Virus record (IMG/VR): IMGVR_UViG_3300044998_001139
Span: 1-45,000 of that record
Reading direction: 5' to 3' (one strand)
Source: a virus
DNA length: 45,000 bases
Part shown: in pieces, positions 14,309 to 22,498 of the stretch
How the letters are laid out: each line of letters starts with the position of its first letter
Numbering within the stretch: position 1 is the first letter of the stretch
Made by a program: the position numbers and the translations under genes
Notes under the pieces: model-generated
What the model was told of the DNA's origin: nothing
The model's database searches: none
The model's input: the letters and a program-made list of their open reading frames with translations, nothing else

Positions 14309-16592
14309 CTTCAATGACACCCCAAAACCAGTCGAGCCCACGCGCATCCTTGATGACAGCGAACGCGAAGAACTGCGTGCCGAACTGCTCGCGCGTCTTG
14401 AATCCGTTCTGATCGCCTTGTTCCCAGCGGGCAAGAAGCGCCGTGGCAAATTCCTGATCGGTGATGTGCTGGGCAGTCCTGGCGATAGCCTCGAGGTGGT
14501 GCTCGATGGCGAGAAGGCCGGACTGTGGACGGATCGCGCGACGGGCGATGGCGGCGACATCTTTTCGCTAATCGCCGGGCATTCTGGCCTCAACATCCAT
14601 ACCGAGTTCAGTCTTGTTCTGGGTGCGGCTGCTGATCTGCTCGGTCGCGCCCGCGAGATGCCAGTGCGCCGATCCCGCAAGAAGGACGCGCCGGTGGACG
14701 AACTCGGCCCAGCCACCGCCAAGTGGGATTACCTCGATGAGGCGGGCCGTCTCATCGCCGTCGTCTACCGCTACGACCCACCCGGTCGCAAGAAGGAGTT
14801 TCGGCCCTGGGATGCCAAGCGGCGCAAGATGACGCCGCCCGAGCCGCGCCCGCTGTACAACCAGCCAGGAATGACCCGTGCCGCGCAAGTGGTGCTGGTC
14901 GAGGGCGAGAAGTGCGCGCAGTCGCTGATCGACGCGGGCATCGTGGCCACCACCGCGATGCACGGCGCGAACGCTCCGGTCGACAAGACCGACTGGTCGC
15001 CGCTGAAGGACAAGGCCGTGCTGATCTGGCCCGACCGCGACAAGCCGGGCTGGGAGTACGCAGCACAAGCCGCACAGGCGGTGCTGGCAGCAGGCGCAAA
15101 GTCCTGCCACATCCTGTATCCGCCCGAGGAGGCGCCGGAGGGTTGGGATGCGGCGGACGCCATCGCCGAAAGCTTCGACGTCGCCACCTTCCTCACTCAC
15201 GGCCCGCGCCTGCAGATGCACGACGTGGCCGATGTCGACGAACCGGTGGTCGGCAGCGACGAGTCCGTATGGGGTACGGAGGATGCGCTGGCGCTGGCCT
15301 TCACCCGCCGCTACCACCGGGATTGGCGCTATGTCGCGGCGTGGGGCCGTTGGCTGGTGTGGGATGGCCAACGCTGGCGCACCGAGGACACGCTGGCCGC
15401 CACCGATCTGATCCGCAGTGTCTGCCGCCAGACCGCCGTGCGCGCTGACAACCCCAAGGTCGCGGCCAAGTTGGCCAGCGCCAGTACGGTTGGCGGCGTC
15501 GAGCGACTGGCGCGTGCCGACCGCAGGCATGCGGCCACCACCGACGAGTGGGATGCCGATCCGTGGCTGCTCAATACGCCCGGTGGCGTGGTCGATCTCA
15601 AAACCGGACGCAAGCGGCCAAATGAGCGCTCTGACCGGATGACCAAGATCACCACGGCCACCCCGGACGGCGAATGTCCGCAGTGGATGGCATTCCTGGC
15701 CGACATCACGGGCGGCGATGTTGATCTGCAGTCGTATTTGCAGCGCATGGTCGGCTACTGCCTGACAGGGGTCACCAGCGCGCACGCCTTGTTCTTCCTG
15801 TACGGCACCGGTGCCAACGGCAAGAGCGTATTCGCCAACGTCATCAGCACCATCCTCGGCGACTACGCCGCCACCGCCTCGATGGACACCTTCGTCGAAA
15901 CCCGTGGAGACCGCCATCCGACCGATCTGGCAGGCCTGCGTGGCGCGCGTTTCGTGACCGCCATCGAAACCGAGCAAGGCCGTCGCCTGAACGAATCCAA
16001 GGTCAAGGCCATCACGGGCGGAGACAAGATTTCTGCGCGCTTCATGCACAAGGACTTTTTCGAGTACACGCCGCAGTTCAAACCGGTGATCGTGGGCAAC
16101 CACAAGCCCGCCATCCGCAACATCGACGAGGCAATAAAACGGCGGATGCACCTGATTCCTTTCACGGTGACGATTCCACCTGAGCGGCGCGATCCGCGTT
16201 TGACGGAAAAGCTGCTGGCCGAACGGGACGGCATCCTCGCATGGGCCGTGGCCGGGTGTCTTGCGTGGCAGCGCGAAGGCTTGAAGCCACCCGCCAGCGT
16301 TGTGTCGGCAACCGAGGAGTATTTCGAGGCCGAGGACGCGCTGGGCCGCTGGATTGACGAGCGCTGTGTGCGGGAGGCCAACGCCAAGTCACTGACTGCA
16401 GAGCTGTTCACGGATTGGAAGCAGTGGGCCGAGGCATCGGGCGAGTTCATCGGCTCGCAGCGACGTTTCTCCGATCTGCTGATCACCCGCGGACTCGAGA
16501 AGTGGCGCAACAGCATGGGCGTGCGCGGATTCCGGGGCATTGGCCTCAAGCATCCGCCGATGCCTGCCTATACGCCCTATGCGGACGACTGA
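14301..16592 (+). CDS. Phage primase-helicase, P4/D5 type
   Basis: The 763-residue protein joins a primase half and a helicase half. A TOPRIM-like region has VVLVEGEKCA (Glu201) and WPDRDKPG (Asp245, Asp247). A P4-type linker follows (about 335-450). The SF3 helicase has Walker A GTGANGKS (502-509), and its D5/P4 signature ends in VIVGNHKP and RRMHLIPF. It would open the origin, unwind DNA and make primers for phage replication. GGAGGT precedes the ATG at 14301; a GTG nine bases earlier is also in frame. An imperfect palindrome just downstream could be the origin. Confidence 0.92.
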   Translation: MLDFNDTPKPVEPTRILDDSEREELRAELLARLESVLIALFPAGKKRRGKFLIGDVLGSPGDSLEVVLDGEKAGLWTDRATGDGGDIFSLIAGHSGLNIHTEFSLVLGAAADLLGRAREMPVRRSRKKDAPVDELGPATAKWDYLDEAGRLIAVVYRYDPPGRKKEFRPWDAKRRKMTPPEPRPLYNQPGMTRAAQVVLVEGEKCAQSLIDAGIVATTAMHGANAPVDKTDWSPLKDKAVLIWPDRDKPGWEYAAQAAQAVLAAGAKSCHILYPPEEAPEGWDAADAIAESFDVATFLTHGPRLQMHDVADVDEPVVGSDESVWGTEDALALAFTRRYHRDWRYVAAWGRWLVWDGQRWRTEDTLAATDLIRSVCRQTAVRADNPKVAAKLASASTVGGVERLARADRRHAATTDEWDADPWLLNTPGGVVDLKTGRKRPNERSDRMTKITTATPDGECPQWMAFLADITGGDVDLQSYLQRMVGYCLTGVTSAHALFFLYGTGANGKSVFANVISTILGDYAATASMDTFVETRGDRHPTDLAGLRGARFVTAIETEQGRRLNESKVKAITGGDKISARFMHKDFFEYTPQFKPVIVGNHKPAIRNIDEAIKRRMHLIPFTVTIPPERRDPRLTEKLLAERDGILAWAVAGCLAWQREGLKPPASVVSATEEYFEAEDALGRWIDERCVREANAKSLTAELFTDWKQWAEASGEFIGSQRRFSDLLITRGLEKWRNSMGVRGFRGIGLKHPPMPAYTPYADD

Positions 16593-16646
16593 CTCCTATG
16601 AAAACCATGCTGCCTGACACAACCGACACATTTGCACTAAATCACG

Positions 16647-16672
16647 CTACACGCGTGCGCGCGCACGTGTAG
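16647..16672. repeat. GC-rich palindrome between primase and resolvase genes
   Basis: CTACAC...GTGTAG arms flank GTGCGC/GCGCAC with a two-base GC bulge, giving about 12 pairs with no loop. It lies in a 139-base gap with little else. Position next to the primase-helicase suggests an origin or a regulator site; it is not followed by a T run, so it is not a terminator. Confidence 0.45.
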
Positions 16673-16731
16673 AGAAGTTATGTGCGACTGCGCCAGTTGC
16701 GTCAGATCGGCAAGAAACCGGGACTGACTTT

Positions 16732-17208
16732 ATGACCACGACCCTCCTTGCCCTCGATCTGGGCACTACCACCGGCTGGGCGCTGCGTGGACCCGACGGC
16801 CACATCACGAGCGGCTCCGAGAGCTTCCGGCCGCAACGCTTCGAAGGCGGTGGCATGCGCTATCTCAGGTTCAAACGCTGGCTCACCGAGATCAAGCAAT
16901 CCTGCGACGGCATCGACTGCCTGCACTTCGAAGAAGTGCGCCGCCACGTCTCGACCGACGCCGCTCACGCATATGGCGGGTTTCTGGCCACGCTTACCGC
17001 CTGGTGCGAGCACCACGGCATCGCCTACCAGGGCGTACCGGTGGGCACGATCAAGAAGCACGCCACCGGCAAAGGCAACGCCAGCAAGGACGAGATGATG
17101 GCGTCCGTCCTTACCCGCGGTCACAGCCCCGCCGACGACAACGAGGCCGATGCGCTGGCCCTACTGTACTGGGCTATCGAACACCACGACTTCGAGCAGG
17201 AGGCGTGA
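16732..17208 (+). CDS. RuvC-like Holliday junction resolvase
   Basis: The 158-residue RNase H-fold nuclease has Asp9 in LALDLGTTTG, Glu67 in LHFEEVRRH and acidic residues in PADDNEADALAL (Asp136, Asp140), the set that holds two metal ions in RuvC. The segment GVPVGTIKKHATGKGNASKDEM is typical of phage RuvC relatives. It would resolve branched DNA before packaging. It stands 139 bases after the primase gene and is followed one base later by a DUF6362 gene. Confidence 0.87.
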   Translation: MTTTLLALDLGTTTGWALRGPDGHITSGSESFRPQRFEGGGMRYLRFKRWLTEIKQSCDGIDCLHFEEVRRHVSTDAAHAYGGFLATLTAWCEHHGIAYQGVPVGTIKKHATGKGNASKDEMMASVLTRGHSPADDNEADALALLYWAIEHHDFEQEA

Positions 17209-17209
17209 T

Positions 17210-17632
17210 ATGGCGCGTAACGACTGGACGATCGAGGACGTGGCAGCCCGCTTCGAAGAGGCCGCCAGCACTGGGCGACGCCTGCCCCCGGTGCGGGTAC
17301 AAGGCTATTTCAACACTTGGCCGGCCTTCGTCCGCCAAGAGTGGGAGGCATTCGCAGCTGACGAGAAGGTCTACCGCGCGTTCCCACCGAGCCCCGAGGC
17401 CATCGACCGGATGCTGGAGACGATGCGCTGGGTGCAGTGGCTGGAAGTCGAGCAGCGCCACCTGGTGTGGATGCGGGCCAAGCGCTACGGCTGGCGCGAC
17501 ATCACGATCCGCTTCGCCTGCGACCGCACTACGGCGTGGCGGCGCTGGCAGAAGGCCTTGCAGACAGTGGCCGACCATCTCAACCGCCGCGTCGTCAAAG
17601 GATCGTGTTTGAACGCGAATGGGCGTGGATAA
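17210..17632 (+). CDS. DUF6362-like phage protein with C-terminal HTH
   Basis: The 140-residue protein is of the type placed at the end of phage early operons. WTIEDVAARFEEAASTGRRLPPVRVQGYFNTWP is the characteristic start. The C-terminal part has a helix-turn-helix-like RYGWRDITIRFACDRTTAWRRWQKAL (about 98-122). AGGAGG precedes the ATG. The likely role is DNA binding near the start of the packaging region; possible regulator of late genes. The function is unproven. Confidence 0.7.
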   Translation: MARNDWTIEDVAARFEEAASTGRRLPPVRVQGYFNTWPAFVRQEWEAFAADEKVYRAFPPSPEAIDRMLETMRWVQWLEVEQRHLVWMRAKRYGWRDITIRFACDRTTAWRRWQKALQTVADHLNRRVVKGSCLNANGRG

Positions 17633-17833
17633 GCTGTCATACGCTGTCATCGGCAACCAGCATCGGTTTTTGCCCCTGCAACAAAGCAAGCCGATCAGGG
17701 GTAGTATTTCAGCTATCTTCTGGACAGCAGTGACGGTTGAGGGGACGGCCCAAGGCAAAAGGGGTCCTTCTTGCCGAAAGTCCCATGCGGGGGGCGCGAG
17801 CGCGGCATCGCCCTAGCGTCAGGGCGCCAAGCA

Positions 17834-17888
17834 GGTTACCACCCGGCCAGGTTACCGGCCCCGGTTACCACCCCGCAGAACGGTGACC
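17834..17888. repeat. Cluster of four GGTNACC palindromes
   Basis: GGTTACC occurs at 17834, 17850 and 17863, and GGTGACC at 17882. That makes four six-base-specified palindromes in 55 bases, where chance gives about one per 4 kb. The spacing (16, 13, 19) is irregular. They stand just before the terminator and start of the first ParB-methyltransferase gene. They may be binding or methylation sites of the encoded proteins, or terminase-binding repeats beside cos. Confidence 0.75.
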
Positions 17889-17915
17889 GCTCCACCCGAA
17901 CCCGAACTCACATGA

Positions 17916-17951
17916 CCCGCCTGGCGGCAACGCCCGGCGGGTTTTGCTTTT
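17916..17951 (+). terminator. Intrinsic terminator ahead of the methyltransferase genes
   Basis: The stem CCCGCC-T-GGCG / CGCC-C-GGCGGG with a GCAA tetraloop (17916-17941) is followed by TTTTGCTTTT. It closes the early operon and argues against the in-frame ATG at 17912 as the start of the next gene. Confidence 0.8.
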
Positions 17952-17962
17952 GGACTTCTCCC

Positions 17963-19366
17963 TTGAACACCCTGCACGTCGAGTACCGCCAGGTCGAGGC
18001 GCTGATCCCCTACGCGCGCAACCCGCGCACGCATAGCGATGCGCAGATCGCCAAGATCGCCGCTTCCATCGCGGAGTTCGGCTTCACCAACCCGATCCTG
18101 GTCGATGGCGCAAGCGGCGTCATCGCCGGGCATGGGCGCTTGGCCGCGGCGCGCCGGCTCGGGCTCGAGCAGGTGCCGGTGATCGAACTCGCGCACCTCA
18201 CTCCGGCGCAAAAGCGCGCTCTCGTTCTGGCGGACAACCGCCTGGCGCTCGATGCGGGCTGGGATGAGGAACTGCTGGCGCTGGAACTGGCCGAACTCGC
18301 CGAGGCCGGCTACGACCTGGCGCTCACCGGGTTCGACGGATCCGAGATCGAAGCGATGCTCGCCGAGGCGGCAGTCGATGCCGCGCAGGAACCCGCGACC
18401 GAGGAGACGGACACCGCCGACGACGTGCCCGAGGCCCCGACTGTGCCGGTTGCCCGCACCGGCGACCTCTGGGTGCTCGGCCAGCACCGCCTCATCTGCG
18501 GCGATGCCACCGACCGGAGCGTGGTGGCCGCGCTGATGCAGGGCGAAACGGCTGCCTTGTGCTTCACCTCGCCGCCCTACGGCAACCAGCGCGACTACAC
18601 CACCGGCGGCATTGCCGATTGGGACGGCCTGATGCGTGGCGTCTTCGCCCATCTGCCCATGGCCGAAAGCGGTCAGGTGCTGGTCAACTTGGGCCTGATC
18701 CACCGCGACAACGAAGTGATCCCGTACTGGGACGGGTGGATGGCCTGGATGCGCCAGCAAGGCTGGCGGCGCTTCGCGTGGTACGTCTGGGATCAAGGTC
18801 CGGGGATGCCCGGCGACTGGCAGGGGCGGCTGGCGCCTGCCTTCGAGTTCGTCTTTCACTTCAACCGAGAAAGCCGCAAACCGAACAAGATCGTGCCGTG
18901 CAAGTTCGCCGGGCAAGAGACCCACCTGCGCGCCGATGGATCATCGACGGCGATGCGCGGCAAAGACGGCGAAGTGGGCGGCTGGACCCATGCCGGCCAG
19001 CCCACGCAGGACACTCGCATCCCCGACTCGGTGATTCGCCTGATGCGCCACAAGGGCAGGATCGGCCAGGGCATCGACCACCCGGCGGTGTTCCCGGTGG
19101 CGTTGCCGCAGTTCGTGATCGAGGCCTACACGGATCCCGGCGATCTCGTGTTCGAACCCTTCGGCGGCAGCGGCACGACCATGCTGGCCGCCGAGCGCAC
19201 CGGCCGGATCTGCCGCAGCGTGGAGATCGCGCCGGAGTACGTGGACGTGGCCATCGAGCGCTTCCGGCAGAACCACCCTGGCGTGCCGGTGACGCTGGCC
19301 GCCACCGGCCAATCCTTCGAGGAGGTGGCGACCGAGCGGCGGGCAACGGAGGGCGTTGCGGCATGA
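17963..19366 (+). CDS. ParB-domain DNA methyltransferase, SPPY type
   Basis: The 467-residue protein has an N-terminal ParB/Spo0J-like domain (about 1-110, with VIAGHGRLAAARRLG). The beta-class methyltransferase core carries motif IV SPPY (203-206) and SAM motif I FGGSGTT (400-406). SPPY is usual for N4-cytosine methylation, DPPY for N6-adenine, so the base is inferred. It would mark phage DNA against restriction. The TTG at 17963 is chosen because it aligns with the start of the paralogue downstream and lies after a terminator; upstream ATG 17912 would read through that hairpin. Translation is coupled to the second copy (ATGA). Confidence 0.87.
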   Translation: MNTLHVEYRQVEALIPYARNPRTHSDAQIAKIAASIAEFGFTNPILVDGASGVIAGHGRLAAARRLGLEQVPVIELAHLTPAQKRALVLADNRLALDAGWDEELLALELAELAEAGYDLALTGFDGSEIEAMLAEAAVDAAQEPATEETDTADDVPEAPTVPVARTGDLWVLGQHRLICGDATDRSVVAALMQGETAALCFTSPPYGNQRDYTTGGIADWDGLMRGVFAHLPMAESGQVLVNLGLIHRDNEVIPYWDGWMAWMRQQGWRRFAWYVWDQGPGMPGDWQGRLAPAFEFVFHFNRESRKPNKIVPCKFAGQETHLRADGSSTAMRGKDGEVGGWTHAGQPTQDTRIPDSVIRLMRHKGRIGQGIDHPAVFPVALPQFVIEAYTDPGDLVFEPFGGSGTTMLAAERTGRICRSVEIAPEYVDVAIERFRQNHPGVPVTLAATGQSFEEVATERRATEGVAA

Positions 19367-20625
19367 GTGCGTCGTGGCTGGCCGAGCGGATCGAGCACTG
19401 GCCGATCGCCAAGTTGCTGCCCTACGTCCGCAACGCCCGCACCCACTCCGAGGAGCAGGTGGCGCAGATCGCCGCCAGCATCGCGGAGTTCGGCTTCACC
19501 AACCCGATCCTGGTAGGCAGCGACGGGGTGATCGTCGCCGGACACGGGCGGCTGGCGGCCGCCCGCAAGCTCGGGCTGGAGCGGGTGCCGGTGGTCGTGC
19601 TCGACCATCTCACGCCGACCCAGCGCCGGGCGCTCGTGATCGCCGACAACCGCATCGCGGTGAACGCCGGCTGGGACGAGCAACTGCTGCGCATCGAGCT
19701 GCAAGACCTGCAGGCCGAGGGCTTCGATCTGGACCTGACCGGCTTCGACGCCGACGCGCTGGCCGAACTGCTCGCGGGCGACGAGCCAGAGCACATCGGC
19801 CAGACCGACGAGGACGCGGCACCCGAGGTGCCGGACACCCCGGTGTCCCGCCCTGGCGACGTTTGGGTCTGTGGGCATCATCGGGTGCTCTGCGGTGATG
19901 CCACCGAGCCGCAAGCCTACGCCACGGTGCTGGGCGACGAGATCGCGGACATGGTCTTCACCGACCCGCCGTACAACGTGAACTACGCGAACTCAGCGAA
20001 AGACAAGCTGCGCGGCAAGGACCGCGCCATCCTCAACGACAACCTGGGAGATGGCTTCCGCGACTTCCTGCTGGCGGCCTTGAGGCCCACCATCGCCCAC
20101 TGTCGAGGGGCGATCTACGTGGCCATATCCTCCAGCGAGCTGGATGTGCTGCAATCGGCCTTCCGGGCTGCCGGCGGCCACTGGTCCACCTTCATCATCT
20201 GGGCCAAGCACACCTTCACGCTGGGCCGCTCCGACTACCAGCGCCAGTACGAGCCGATCCTCTACGGCTGGCCGGAAGGAGCGAATCGCCACTGGTGCGG
20301 CGACCGCGACCAGAGCGACGTGTGGCACTTCAACAAGCCGCAGAAGAACGACCTGCACCCGACGATGAAGCCGGTGGAGTTGGTCGAGCGGGCGATCCGC
20401 AACTCCAGCCGCCCGGGGAATGTCGTGCTCGATCCGTTCGGAGGCTCGGGCACCACGCTGATCGCAGCAGAAAAGTCCGGCCGCATCGCGCGGCTGATCG
20501 AGCTCGATCCCAAGTACGTGGATGTGATCGTGCGCCGCTGGCAGGACTGGACGGGCCAGCAGGCCACCCGCGAGGCGGATGGCGTGGCGTTCGATCAGGC
20601 GGCGTCCTGCTCGATGATCCTGTAG
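19363..20625 (+). CDS. ParB-domain DNA methyltransferase, DPPY type
   Basis: The 420-residue protein is a paralogue of the preceding gene, with ParB-like residues 1-110 (VIVAGHGRLAAARKLG), motif IV DPPY (201-204) and motif I FGGSGTT (359-365). DPPY suggests N6-adenine methylation. The two N-terminal domains are nearly collinear, which implies tandem duplication followed by change of the catalytic half. It overlaps the first gene by four bases, and its last 31 bases overlap the convergent DUF3489 gene. Confidence 0.9.
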   Translation: MSASWLAERIEHWPIAKLLPYVRNARTHSEEQVAQIAASIAEFGFTNPILVGSDGVIVAGHGRLAAARKLGLERVPVVVLDHLTPTQRRALVIADNRIAVNAGWDEQLLRIELQDLQAEGFDLDLTGFDADALAELLAGDEPEHIGQTDEDAAPEVPDTPVSRPGDVWVCGHHRVLCGDATEPQAYATVLGDEIADMVFTDPPYNVNYANSAKDKLRGKDRAILNDNLGDGFRDFLLAALRPTIAHCRGAIYVAISSSELDVLQSAFRAAGGHWSTFIIWAKHTFTLGRSDYQRQYEPILYGWPEGANRHWCGDRDQSDVWHFNKPQKNDLHPTMKPVELVERAIRNSSRPGNVVLDPFGGSGTTLIAAEKSGRIARLIELDPKYVDVIVRRWQDWTGQQATREADGVAFDQAASCSMIL

Positions 20626-21188
20626 ACGCGCTCGCTGCCCTGGGGTTTCTCGGAGACGATGGTCAGGCCCAGCTTCTTCTTCAGCGCCCCGGCCAGGGCG
20701 CCGCGCACGGTGTGCGCCTGCCAGCTGGTGGCTTCCATGATCTGGCGGATCGTGGCGCCCCCAGGACGCCGCAGCATCGCGATCACCTGCGCCTGCTTGC
20801 TGTCGGCACGGGTGCGACGCGGCGCATCGTCCTTGGCCTGCGTCCACGTGGCTTCGGCAGCAGTCACGGCCGCCTTCAGTTCGGGATCGCTCGCGGCGGT
20901 TGCTTGCTCCGCGTTGGCGATGATCCGATCGAGCTGGGCTTCGAACGAGCCCACGCGCGGTGTCTTCGCGCCCGGGCGTGGCAGCCCCAGGACGGCGTAG
21001 CCCTCGGCGGCGACGAACCAGTCGATCCCCGCGGGGGCGATCAGGGCACGGTTGGCAAGGCCTTCCAGCACCTTCTGGCGCGCGCCGCCCTTGATGTGCT
21101 CGGGGAACCAGTCGATCTTGCCGCCGCTGTGCTCGATGGCGTAGGCCAGGATGGCGTGCTGGGTGGGTGTCAGGGCGATGGTGGTCAT
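20595..21188 (-). CDS. DUF3489 family protein
   Basis: The 197-residue minus-strand gene runs against the rest of the phage. The N-terminal part TPTQHAILAYAIEHSGGKIDWFP is followed by AEGYAVLGLPRP. The C-terminal SKQAQVIAMLRRPGGATIRQIMEATSWQAHTVRGALAGALKKKLGL (about 140-185) is a winged helix characteristic of DUF3489. GAAGGAG precedes the ATG. The tail overlaps the methyltransferase gene end to end by 31 bases. A DNA-binding role is likely. This and the next two minus-strand genes look like a moron cassette inserted between cos/methyltransferase and terminase. Confidence 0.85.
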   Translation of the reverse strand: MTTIALTPTQHAILAYAIEHSGGKIDWFPEHIKGGARQKVLEGLANRALIAPAGIDWFVAAEGYAVLGLPRPGAKTPRVGSFEAQLDRIIANAEQATAASDPELKAAVTAAEATWTQAKDDAPRRTRADSKQAQVIAMLRRPGGATIRQIMEATSWQAHTVRGALAGALKKKLGLTIVSEKPQGSERVYRIIEQDAA

Positions 21189-21224
21189 GGGCTTGCTCCT
21201 TCGCAGGGGTGGATCGGGTGACGG

Positions 21225-21269
21225 GATGAACGCGCTGTTCGGGGCCCAAGCCAAGCGTTTCGGCTTGGC
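21225..21269 (-). repeat. Leader repeat copy 1 with hairpin
   Basis: The core (plus strand) GATGAACGCGCTGTTCGG at 21225-21242 is followed by the hairpin gccaagc/gcttggc (21250-21269). It lies in the 96-base gap ahead (minus strand) of the DUF3489 gene, with the ribosome site next to it. Copies 2 and 3 stand before the other two minus-strand genes. Confidence 0.7.
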
Positions 21270-21284
21270 ATGGGCCTTTCGCAA

Positions 21285-21482
21285 TCAGCGGTTGGCCTCA
21301 TCCGGCGACTTGGCACGGCGACCTTGTTCGAGTCCCGCGCTGAAGGCCGCCTCCAGCGCGGCGCGGATGTTCCACACCGCCAGGTCGTGGAAATCCAGGC
21401 TGTCCGAGTGGCGGGTTTGCAAGGTCTCGATGCCGAGATGCTGCTGGGCGATCTGGGTCAGGAGGGCGTCGATGGGGCGCAT
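21285..21482 (-). CDS. DUF6900-like small protein
   Basis: The 65-residue protein (ALLTQIAQQHLGIETLQTR, then SDSLDFHDLAVWNIRAALEAAF) matches the pattern I associate with DUF6900. These short proteins occur in phages and integrative elements beside DUF3489 genes. AAAGGA precedes the ATG. It has no catalytic motif. The role is unknown. Confidence 0.7.
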   Translation of the reverse strand: MRPIDALLTQIAQQHLGIETLQTRHSDSLDFHDLAVWNIRAALEAAFSAGLEQGRRAKSPDEANR

Positions 21483-21517
21483 GGTGGGTTCCTTTCGGGG
21501 GTGGTTGGCGCGATGGA

Positions 21518-21565
21518 ATGAACGCGCTGTTCGGCAGTGAAGCCAAGCGCTTTCTGCTTGGCTTC
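21518..21565 (-). repeat. Leader repeat copy 2 with hairpin
   Basis: The core ATGAACGCGCTGTTCGG (21518-21534) matches copy 1 exactly. A perfect 10-bp stem gaagccaagc/gcttggcttc follows (21539-21548 and 21556-21565). It lies in the gap before the DUF6900-like gene. Confidence 0.75.
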
Positions 21566-21575
21566 ACGCGGTGAG

Positions 21576-21842
21576 TCAGGCCTTGCGCAGCACCGCGATG
21601 CCGGCTTGCGCGAGTTCCAAGGCCGCGGCATGGAACGCCATCTCGCCGATCCAGGGGGCGGCGCGGGCGTCGTCGAGCAACTGGTCGATGACCGGCCTGG
21701 CCTTGGCGCGCATCGCCGCACAGGCGGCCTCCAGGTCGTCGCGGCTGGCGGCCGCCACCTCGGTGCGGCAGCTGCGCACCAGGACGGTCAGCGCCGCTTC
21801 GGCCAGCTTCGTGGCCAGGGTATCGAGAGTGTTGGCGTTCAT
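21576..21842 (-). CDS. Small Ala-rich protein of the minus-strand cassette
   Basis: The 88-residue helical protein (LDTLATKLAEAALTVLVRSCRTEVAAASRDDLEAACAAMRAKARPVI) contains two Cys. AAAGGA lies ahead of the ATG. It is the first gene of the three-gene minus-strand group. I recognise no domain. The common leader suggests control with its two neighbours. Confidence 0.6.
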   Translation of the reverse strand: MNANTLDTLATKLAEAALTVLVRSCRTEVAAASRDDLEAACAAMRAKARPVIDQLLDDARAAPWIGEMAFHAAALELAQAGIAVLRKA

Positions 21843-21877
21843 CGGGGATCCTTTCGATGGTGGGTTGGCGTGACGTG

Positions 21878-21908
21878 ATGAACGCGCTGTGGCCGAGGAA
21901 AGCCAAGC
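21878..21908 (-). repeat. Leader repeat copy 3, partial
   Basis: ATGAACGCGCTGT (21878-21890) followed by AAGCCAAGC (21900-21908) keeps the core and one arm of the copies 1 and 2 hairpin. The second arm is lost. It lies ahead (minus strand) of the first gene of the cassette, in the gap to the divergent terminase genes. Confidence 0.6.
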
Positions 21909-21950
21909 TCGATCTGCAAAGAAACGAACAGATGTTGGAAGACGGCGACG

Positions 21951-22496
21951 ATGGGACTGTCGATACGCGCCTACGCGCGCCACCGGGGCGTGTCGCACGT
22001 GGCCGTGAAAAAGGCCATCGACACCGGGCGCATCACGCCGCTTGCCGACGGCACGATCGACCCCGAGACGGCCGACGCGCAGTGGGCGCGCAACACCGTG
22101 CAGCCGCGCCGCGCCCCTGAGCAAAACATCCCGACCTCTCCGAGAGGGCAGGCCCGGCCCGAGCGCCAGATCCCCGACCCCGTCCCCCCGCCGTTGCCCA
22201 GCGGCGGCACGTCGCTGCTGCAGGCGCGCACGGTCAACGAGGTGCTCAAGGCCCAGCTCCACAAGGTCGAGCTGGCGCAGCGCAAGGGCGAGCTCGTCGA
22301 CCGCGCGCAGGCGGTGGCGCATGTGTTCAAGCTCGCGCGCACCGAGCGCGACGCGTGGCTGAACTGGCCGGCGCGCATCTCGGCGCAGATGGCCGCACGG
22401 CTTGGCGTCGAGCCCCACGCGCTGCACGTGGCGCTCGATGCGGCCGTGCGCGAGCACCTGCAGGAACTGGGCGAACTGCGGCCACGCGTGGACTGA
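21951..22496 (+). CDS. Terminase small subunit, Nu1-like
   Basis: The 181-residue protein begins with a wHTH (RAYARHRGVSHVAVKKAIDTGRIT, 6-29). A Pro-rich linker and a helical C-terminal half follow (LLQARTVNEVLKAQLHKVELAQRKGELV). This matches lambda Nu1-type small subunits that bind cosB repeats and recruit the large subunit. It starts the packaging operon, two bases ahead of the TerL gene. GGAAGA precedes the ATG. Confidence 0.8.
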   Translation: MGLSIRAYARHRGVSHVAVKKAIDTGRITPLADGTIDPETADAQWARNTVQPRRAPEQNIPTSPRGQARPERQIPDPVPPPLPSGGTSLLQARTVNEVLKAQLHKVELAQRKGELVDRAQAVAHVFKLARTERDAWLNWPARISAQMAARLGVEPHALHVALDAAVREHLQELGELRPRVD

Positions 22497-22498
22497 CG

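Larger units (their letters stand above)
17633..17962. other. 330-base control/packaging region before the methyltransferases
   Basis: No gene is convincing here. Features in order are: a GCTGTCAT direct repeat (about 17632-17657), a possible -10 TAGTAT near 17701, and a stretch with GGGGTCCTTC and GCGGGGGGCGCG (about 17760-17800) that could be a cos site. A cluster of four GGTNACC sequences and an intrinsic terminator follow, listed separately. In lambda-type genomes cos lies shortly before the terminase genes; here the methyltransferases and three minus-strand genes lie between. Confidence 0.4.

Noticed and set aside
17771-17962. Extended N-terminus of the first methyltransferase
   Set aside because: It would read through the GGTNACC cluster and an intrinsic terminator, and does not match the paralogue start.
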